From DATDRM01 sp035291705 (GTDB lineage: Bacteria; Chloroflexota; Anaerolineae; Anaerolineales; UBA4823): a stretch of 28,460 nucleotides of DNA. The notes under the pieces were generated by a model. The model searched no databases. It had not been told where the DNA came from and saw nothing but the letters and a program-made list of their open reading frames with translations. A program made the translations under genes and the position numbers. Of the stretch, positions 23,380 to 28,460 are shown in pieces (position 1 is the stretch's first letter; each line of letters starts with the position of its first letter). The stretch covers positions 1-28,460 of the forward strand of contig DATDRM010000052.1 in assembly GCA_035291705.1 (NCBI GenBank), in the 5' to 3' direction.

Positions 23380-24056
23380 GACCCATCCTCCACGACACCA
23401 TCGCGAATGCGAATGGAGCGCTGGGTATGCACAGCGACATCCGGATCATGCGTGACGATGATTAAAGTCGTGCCCCGCTGCCTGTTCAAGGATAGCAGGA
23501 GTTGCATGATCTCCTCACCTGATCTGCTATCCAGGTTACCGGTCGGTTCATCAGCCAGGATGATGGCTGGCTCGTTGACCAGGGCGCGGGCGATAGCCAC
23601 ACGCTGTTGCTGCCCTCCTGAGAGTTCGTTAGGGCGGTGGTGAATCCGGTCGCCCAAACCGACTGACTCCAGGGCAGCCCGGGCGCGCTCCCTCCGCCCG
23701 CGACCCACACCTGCGTAACGCATCGGCAACTCCACATTCGCCAGAGCCGTGGCGCGCGGCAATAGGTTGAAACTTTGGAAGACGAACCCAACTTTTCGAT
23801 TGCGGATGGAAGCCAGCTGGTCATCGCTTAAGTCGGAAACGCGCTCGCTATCCAGGAAATACTCCCCGGAGGTTGGCCGGTCAAGACAGCCGATGATATT
23901 CATCAAGGTAGATTTACCGGAACCGGAAGGCCCCATGATCGATACAATCTCCCCCTGGGCGATCTGCAACGAGAGGCCGCACAAGGCGTGTACTTCGATA
24001 TCGCCCATTTTGTAGATCTTAGTGAGATTCTCTGCTTCAATTACCCAGTCGCTCAT
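23376..24056 (-). CDS. ABC transporter ATPase, MacB/LolD type
   Basis: A 226-residue ATPase with all motifs intact: Walker A GPSGSGKST near residues 40-48, Q-loop FVFQSFNLLPR, signature LSGGQQQRVAIARAL, Walker B IILADEPTGNLDS and the H-loop IIVTHDPDVA. The signature with the QQQR extension and the NLDS after Walker B are typical of the MacB/LolD/FtsE group. It starts 15 bases after the adaptor gene's stop and overlaps the permease gene, so the three genes form one transcript. Confidence 0.96.
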   Translation of the reverse strand: MSDWVIEAENLTKIYKMGDIEVHALCGLSLQIAQGEIVSIMGPSGSGKSTLMNIIGCLDRPTSGEYFLDSERVSDLSDDQLASIRNRKVGFVFQSFNLLPRATALANVELPMRYAGVGRGRRERARAALESVGLGDRIHHRPNELSGGQQQRVAIARALVNEPAIILADEPTGNLDSRSGEEIMQLLLSLNRQRGTTLIIVTHDPDVAVHTQRSIRIRDGVVEDGS

Positions 24057-24071
24057 GATCGCTTTTCCCGG

Positions 24072-25478
24072 CTATCTGCCCACGAATGGCGGAGGGCCGT
24101 TCTGTTCAAACTCGAGCGGAGGATTGAGCACGACCTGGTCGCCCTCCTGTAGATCGCCCTCCAATACCTCGCTAAAGGTTTCAGACGAAGCCCCCAGGGA
24201 TATATCAACTGGCGTGGGAACGCCATTGCGGAGGATATACACCACCCGCTGACCTTCCTTAATCCGCACCGCCCGGTTCGGTACCAGCAAGACATCTTGC
24301 AGCTGTTTGATGGCGATATTGACTGCAGCTGTCATCCCGGCTTTAACATCTTTGTCTGTATCGGTCAGCTCGACAGTGACGATAAAGTCAACCACCCCCT
24401 GGACAGGGATTCCCACAAAAGCGACCTGACTCACGAACCCATGATATTCTTTCCCCAGGATGGCGTCGAAGGTGAGGATGACTTCCTGGCCGATGTCGAT
24501 TTGGTTAATATCAACCTCGGAAGCCTCGACATCCACAAACAAGCGCGAGAGATCGTCCAGCCGGAAAGCCACCACACCAGGAGCGACCTGATCGCCGGGT
24601 TTCACCTGAACTTCTGTGATCGTGCCAGCGAAAGGCGCGGCGATGTGCTTCTGGTTTACGGTCGCCTGGGCAGCTGCTACCCGCGCTTCTGCTGCCTGGA
24701 TGTCGTCTGCTTCAGGACCTTTCAACAAGCGTTCGTATTGCTCTTGCGCGTCTTCCAGTTGGGCCTTCGCCAGGGCGAGATCGGCTTTGGTCGCCGCAAG
24801 GTCGACCGCGTTCGCCGTCCCTAAAAGGTTGTTGAGCCTTTGTACGGCGGCATCATATTCCTTTTGCGCTCGGGCCAAGGCGCTTTGCAGAGTCGCCCGG
24901 ACCAGGTTATTGTCTGGCTTATTGGCATACGGTTCAAAACTTTGGCGAGCCTGCTCTAATTTATTTTCAGCCAGCACCACTGTGGCGCGCGCCGAGTCGA
25001 TATCCGGTTGCGTCCCGGGTGAACTCAGGTTGGCGACGTAGCGCTCAAGATCCCTGACGTTTTGCTCGGCCTTGGCGATGGCTTGCTCGGTTTGCCGAAG
25101 GGATAGCTCCGAGGCGGGCTCCAACAGGTCCGCCAGGTCATTTTGGGCGTTGACCAGTTCTACCCCCGCCAGGATAACGTTTTGAGGCAGGGAGGTCTCT
25201 TCAAGTTCAGCAAGAATTTCATCGTTCGAGACCTGTGCACCTACCTCGACAAAAACATCCGAAACGCTCCCCGAGGTCTGCCAATTTAAGATCGCAGTCT
25301 GGTTGGCGCGCACGGTGCCCGTAGCTCCAACGCCGGCAACCAGGTCACTTCGCTCAACCGATACCGTCTGTAAATCGCTTATCGCAGCTGCCCGTTGCTG
25401 AGCGCGAAAACGGCTCAAGGCAAACCATCCTGCGGCGATTAGCCCCAGGACGATCACAACAGCTATTACTTTTTTCAT
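24072..25478 (-). CDS. MacA/HlyD-type periplasmic adaptor protein
   Basis: A 468-residue membrane-fusion protein. An N-terminal anchor helix (KKVIAVVIVLGLIAAGWFAL) is followed by the first lipoyl half (GTVRANQTAILNWQTSGSV), a long alpha-helical hairpin (about 90-280), the second lipoyl half (HIAAPFAGTITEVQVKPGDQ), a beta-barrel and the membrane-proximal domain with LLVPNRAVRIKEGQRVVYIL. The hairpin is rich in Ala, Gln and Glu and is longer than in short adaptors. ATG at 25478 is chosen because GGAGG lies 10 bases upstream; TTG at 25502 would extend the chain by eight residues and place the GGAGG inside it. It is first in the adaptor-ATPase-permease operon. No outer-membrane channel gene is nearby, consistent with a monoderm host if the Chloroflexota assignment is right. 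Confidence 0.92.
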   Translation of the reverse strand: MKKVIAVVIVLGLIAAGWFALSRFRAQQRAAAISDLQTVSVERSDLVAGVGATGTVRANQTAILNWQTSGSVSDVFVEVGAQVSNDEILAELEETSLPQNVILAGVELVNAQNDLADLLEPASELSLRQTEQAIAKAEQNVRDLERYVANLSSPGTQPDIDSARATVVLAENKLEQARQSFEPYANKPDNNLVRATLQSALARAQKEYDAAVQRLNNLLGTANAVDLAATKADLALAKAQLEDAQEQYERLLKGPEADDIQAAEARVAAAQATVNQKHIAAPFAGTITEVQVKPGDQVAPGVVAFRLDDLSRLFVDVEASEVDINQIDIGQEVILTFDAILGKEYHGFVSQVAFVGIPVQGVVDFIVTVELTDTDKDVKAGMTAAVNIAIKQLQDVLLVPNRAVRIKEGQRVVYILRNGVPTPVDISLGASSETFSEVLEGDLQEGDQVVLNPPLEFEQNGPPPFVGR

Positions 25479-25576
25479 ACGTTCGAAACCTCCAAGCGGC
25501 AATAATCAGCACCTGCCTATTCTAACGTAAAGACCCAATAGGTGGGAATATTCACAGCAGGAGGATTCTACCAATT

Positions 25577-25592
25577 TGTGACAATCGTCACG
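25577..25592. promoter_or_regulatory. CRP/FNR-family operator-like palindrome
   Basis: TGTGACAATCGTCACG matches the CRP-type consensus TGTGA-N6-TCACA at 9 of 10 defined positions. It lies between the divergent adaptor and GltD-like genes, 93 bases before the GltD-like start. It could serve either operon. No firm -35/-10 pair was identified next to it, and the regulator is not encoded in the window. Confidence 0.45.
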
Positions 25593-25671
25593 GAATTTGA
25601 TGACATCCGCGACTGAAACCAACCCAGTATTATCGATATTATCATTATAGGCCTACGTGGTGTCATCATTG

Positions 25672-25677
25672 AGGAGG
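25672..25677 (+). promoter_or_regulatory. Strong ribosome binding site for first GltD-like gene
   Basis: AGGAGG lies seven bases before ATG at 25685 and fixes that start. Confidence 0.7.
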
Positions 25678-25684
25678 TCAACGC

Positions 25685-27124
25685 ATGCCAGCCATTGCCA
25701 GTGAATTTTTAGCTATAGACCGAAAAGCCCGCGCCCGCATCCCATCTTTAGATGTTGCCACCCGTCCAGTTTCGGATCGGGTTTGTGATTTTGATGATGT
25801 AGTTATCCCGATGGATGCAGAACAAGCGATGTTGGAGGCAGCGCGGTGTGTCCACTGCCCAGATCCTGCGCCTTGTGTAGAGGCTTGCCCGGCGCATAAT
25901 GACATCCCCTCGGCGATGTGGTTGATCGAACAGGGAGAGTTCCTGGAGGCGGCCAGGATTTACCGCCAGACCAGCTCACTGCCCGAGATCTGCGGCCGGG
26001 TTTGCCCACAAGAGCAACTCTGCCAGGGATCTTGCACACACCAAAAATCGCAACACGCCGTTTTGACCGGCCCTCTGGAGGCTTTTGTCACCTGCTACGA
26101 ACGGCGGGTGGTGGGCGTCGAAATTCCAAAAGGCGAGCCAACTGGTAGAAAGGTGGCGATCGTAGGCGCAGGGCCATCCGGGATAGCCTGTGCTGAACAA
26201 TTGATCCAGCGCGGGCATACAGTGACCATTTTCGACTCCAAGCCAGCCCCAGGAGGGTTGTTAACCTACGGCATCCCGAACTTCAAACTACCGAAAGAGG
26301 TGGTCTTCCAACGCTGGGGCGATTTTAATAGGGCGGGTGTCGAATTTGTCCCGGAAACGTATATCGGCAAGGATAAGACCCTCGACGACTTGTTTGCCGA
26401 AGGATACGAAGCGGTTTTCGTGGGGGTGGGCGTTGGGGTCGACGCGCCCATGGAAGTTCCCGGCGAAGACTTACCAGGCGTAATGAAGGCCACTGAGTTT
26501 CTGATCCGCTGTTGCCTCGATGACGAGCAGTTGTTGCCACGCCAGCTGCGCGGCCGCCCCGAGATTGGGAGCAAATTGGTAGTTATCGGCGGCGGTGATA
26601 CGGCCTCCGATTGTCTACGCACTGCGTTGCGCCTGGGAGCGAAAGAAGTCACCTGCCTGTATCGTCGCACCGAGAAGGAAATGCCAGGTGGGCGGCACGA
26701 CCGCGAGCTGGCCAAAGAAGAAGGGGCGCGCTATGAGTATCTCACCCAGCCGGTGCGGTTCATTGCCGGGGAGAATGGACATCTGAAAGCGCTCGAATGC
26801 ATTCGAATGGAATTGGGCGAGCCGGATAAATCCGGCCGCCGCCGCCCGGTGCCGATCGAAGGTACCAACTTTATTGTGGAAGCAGATACCGCTGTGTTAG
26901 CGTTAGGGTACTGGCCTGATCCGGTGATCGGCGAGTCCACCCCCGGCCTGGAGACGCGTAACTGGGGCTTGATCGTCACCGATTCCAATACCGGTGCAAC
27001 CAGCCGGCCCGGTGTGTTTGCCGGCGGCGATGTGGTTACCGGCCCTGACCTGGTGGTGACTGCTATGGTGGCCGGACGCAAGGCCGCGACTGCCATCGAT
27101 GCCTACCTGAAGGAAAAGAAATGA
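25685..27124 (+). CDS. GltD-like Fe-S/flavin NAD(P) oxidoreductase, copy 1
   Basis: A 479-residue protein like the small subunit of glutamate synthase. The N-terminal Fer4_20 domain has eight Cys for two [4Fe-4S] clusters: C55, C58, C64, C68 and C103, C107, C113, C117. The first dinucleotide fold, for FAD, starts at VAIVGAGPSGIACAEQL (157-173) and the second, for NAD(P)H, at LVVIGGGDTASDC. The C-terminal FAD segment is FAGGDVVTGPDLVVTAM. Such modules pass electrons between NAD(P)H and partners such as GltB, NfnA or other reductases. No GltB is encoded next to it, so it need not be glutamate synthase. The stop overlaps the start of a second copy (ATGA). Confidence 0.9.
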   Translation: MPAIASEFLAIDRKARARIPSLDVATRPVSDRVCDFDDVVIPMDAEQAMLEAARCVHCPDPAPCVEACPAHNDIPSAMWLIEQGEFLEAARIYRQTSSLPEICGRVCPQEQLCQGSCTHQKSQHAVLTGPLEAFVTCYERRVVGVEIPKGEPTGRKVAIVGAGPSGIACAEQLIQRGHTVTIFDSKPAPGGLLTYGIPNFKLPKEVVFQRWGDFNRAGVEFVPETYIGKDKTLDDLFAEGYEAVFVGVGVGVDAPMEVPGEDLPGVMKATEFLIRCCLDDEQLLPRQLRGRPEIGSKLVVIGGGDTASDCLRTALRLGAKEVTCLYRRTEKEMPGGRHDRELAKEEGARYEYLTQPVRFIAGENGHLKALECIRMELGEPDKSGRRRPVPIEGTNFIVEADTAVLALGYWPDPVIGESTPGLETRNWGLIVTDSNTGATSRPGVFAGGDVVTGPDLVVTAMVAGRKAATAIDAYLKEKK

Positions 27125-28460
27125 CCGACACCCTCGTCTCTGCCATGGTCAGAGAAGGGCCAGTGCAGAGGCGTGAATTTCCCAGTCTGGACCGTAAAGC
27201 CCGCATGCGCCTGCAATTCACCGGGCTACCCACCCGCCCGCCAGCGGAGCGCGTGCGTGATTTTAACGAAGTAACTATCTCATTCACCCCCCAGCAGGCG
27301 CAAGCTGAAGCCGAACGCTGCCTGCATTGCCCAGAACCAGCCCCTTGCTTCAAGGCCTGTCCAGCCCACAACGATATTTCCCTGGCTTTGTGGTGGATCG
27401 AAAAGGGTGAATTCCTGGAGGCAGCCAGGGTGTACCGGCAAACCAGCTCTTTATCGGAAGTCTGTGGGCGCGTTTGCCCGCACGAAAAACTCTGCCAGGG
27501 AGCGTGTGTGCGCACCAAGCGTGATGGCCCGGTGCTCACCGGCGCATTAGAGGCATTCGTCGCAGATTACGAACGGAAAACCGTTGGGGTGATCATCCCG
27601 GTGGGTGAATCGACCGGGAAGAAGGTGGCGGTGGTCGGGGCTGGCCCGGCGGGCTTATCCTGCGCAGAACAACTCACTCGCTTTGGCCATTGGGTCACCA
27701 TCTTCGATGCCAAACCGGCTCCCGGAGGATTACTGGTCTATGGGATCCCCGGCTTCAAGCTGCCCAAACCGATCTGTGCGGCGATCTGGGGCGACCTCCA
27801 GCGGGCTGGGGTAACCTTCGTAGGAAATACAACCATCGGCCGGACTAAGACAATCAATGATCTATTCCACGAGGGGTTCGAGGCTGTTTTCATCGGAGTA
27901 GGCACCTGGAGAGATATGCCCATGGGAGTGATGGGAGAGGACCTGCCGGGCCTATACAAGGGCACCGAGTTCCTGATCCGGGCTAATGTCGATAATTATC
28001 TGCTGTCACCCGACCTGGCTGGCCCACTGGAAGTCGGGCGGAAAGTGGTGGTGATCGGCGGCGGTGATACAGCTTCCGATTGCCTGCGCACGGCTCTGCG
28101 GTTGGGCGCTGAAGAGGTGACCTGCCTTTACCGCCGCACAGAGCACGAAATGCCCGGCGGCAGCCATGACCGGGACCTGGCCCGCGAAGAGGGCGCCAAG
28201 TTCGAGTTCCTCACCCAACCGGTGCGCTTCAATCCGGGCATAGATGGCCGCCTGGCTTCCATCGAGTGCCTGCGAATGGAGCTAGGTGAACCCGATGCCA
28301 AGGGCCGCCGCAAACCATTACCGATCGAGGGCTCCAATTTCCACGTGCAGGCCGATACCGCCATCCTGGCTCTGGGCTACCAGCCAGACCCGATCATTGG
28401 GGCGACTACACCAGGCCTGAAGACGCATAATCGCGGGTTGATCGTCACTGACCTCGAAAC
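27121..28460 (+). CDS. GltD-like Fe-S/flavin NAD(P) oxidoreductase, copy 2 (runs off window)
   Basis: The first 446 codons of a close paralog of the preceding gene; the window ends shortly before the expected C-terminal FAD segment. The Fer4_20 Cys are all kept: C67, C70, C76, C80 and C115, C119, C125, C129. The FAD loop VAVVGAGPAGLSCAEQL and the NAD(P) loop VVVIGGGDTASDC are intact. The N-terminus is about 12 residues longer than in copy 1. The four-base ATGA overlap means the two copies are co-translated. That favours a heterodimer or two electron-input modules for the same downstream complex. Confidence 0.9.
   Translation, partial: MTDTLVSAMVREGPVQRREFPSLDRKARMRLQFTGLPTRPPAERVRDFNEVTISFTPQQAQAEAERCLHCPEPAPCFKACPAHNDISLALWWIEKGEFLEAARVYRQTSSLSEVCGRVCPHEKLCQGACVRTKRDGPVLTGALEAFVADYERKTVGVIIPVGESTGKKVAVVGAGPAGLSCAEQLTRFGHWVTIFDAKPAPGGLLVYGIPGFKLPKPICAAIWGDLQRAGVTFVGNTTIGRTKTINDLFHEGFEAVFIGVGTWRDMPMGVMGEDLPGLYKGTEFLIRANVDNYLLSPDLAGPLEVGRKVVVIGGGDTASDCLRTALRLGAEEVTCLYRRTEHEMPGGSHDRDLAREEGAKFEFLTQPVRFNPGIDGRLASIECLRMELGEPDAKGRRKPLPIEGSNFHVQADTAILALGYQPDPIIGATTPGLKTHNRGLIVTDLE

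Overview
The window looks like a piece of a Chloroflexota chromosome, probably an Anaerolineae-like anaerobe. This is inferred from gene content and sequence style: GC is roughly 50-60 %, a sugar-binding lipoprotein has a long Thr/Glu/Ala/Pro linker, and MacAB-like exporter genes sit next to Mo- and Fe-S-dependent anaerobic enzymes. No rRNA, tRNA, CRISPR array or transposase was seen, so the taxonomy is a guess.

Layout. (1) Positions 1-2268, minus strand: the N-terminal part of a MurJ lipid II flippase, an EamA-type drug/metabolite exporter, and a MtnX/SerB-like HAD phosphatase. (2) About 2430-21665, plus strand: a run of 17 closely spaced genes that looks like one large catabolic unit. In order it encodes a DeoR-type regulator, a BtpA/SgcQ protein, two eIF2B-fold (sugar-phosphate isomerase-like) paralogs, a TudS-related desulfidase, a sugar-type ABC importer (binding protein and two permeases, no ATPase), a molybdenum hydroxylase, an FGGY sugar kinase placed between the hydroxylase genes, three uroporphyrinogen-decarboxylase-family (MtaA/CmuA-like) proteins and an M29-type metallopeptidase-like protein. 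A plausible sigma-70 promoter lies upstream of the regulator. (3) 21726-22055: cutA. (4) 22153-25478, minus strand: a MacA/MacB-type exporter (adaptor, ATPase, permease). (5) 25685-28460, plus strand: two tandem GltD-like Fe-S/flavin oxidoreductase genes, the second cut by the window edge, with a CRP/FNR-like palindrome upstream.

The most unusual part is the 2.5-21.7 kb locus. Its molybdenum hydroxylase has the catalytic subunit split at the linker between its two molybdopterin-binding halves, as known for nicotinate dehydrogenase (NdhL/NdhM) of Eubacterium barkeri. Here the N-terminal half is also present twice in tandem, followed by a single C-terminal half. The two eIF2B-fold proteins lack the catalytic Cys of ribose-1,5-bisphosphate and methylthioribose-1-phosphate isomerases, so they may do different chemistry or act as a heteromer.

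Working hypothesis (inference): the operon imports a glycoside- or nucleoside-like compound carrying a heteroaromatic, possibly methylated or thiolated, group. The kinase and eIF2B-like proteins would handle the sugar part. The hydroxylase, desulfidase, URO-D-family and M29-like proteins would handle the rest. The substrate cannot be read from the sequence.
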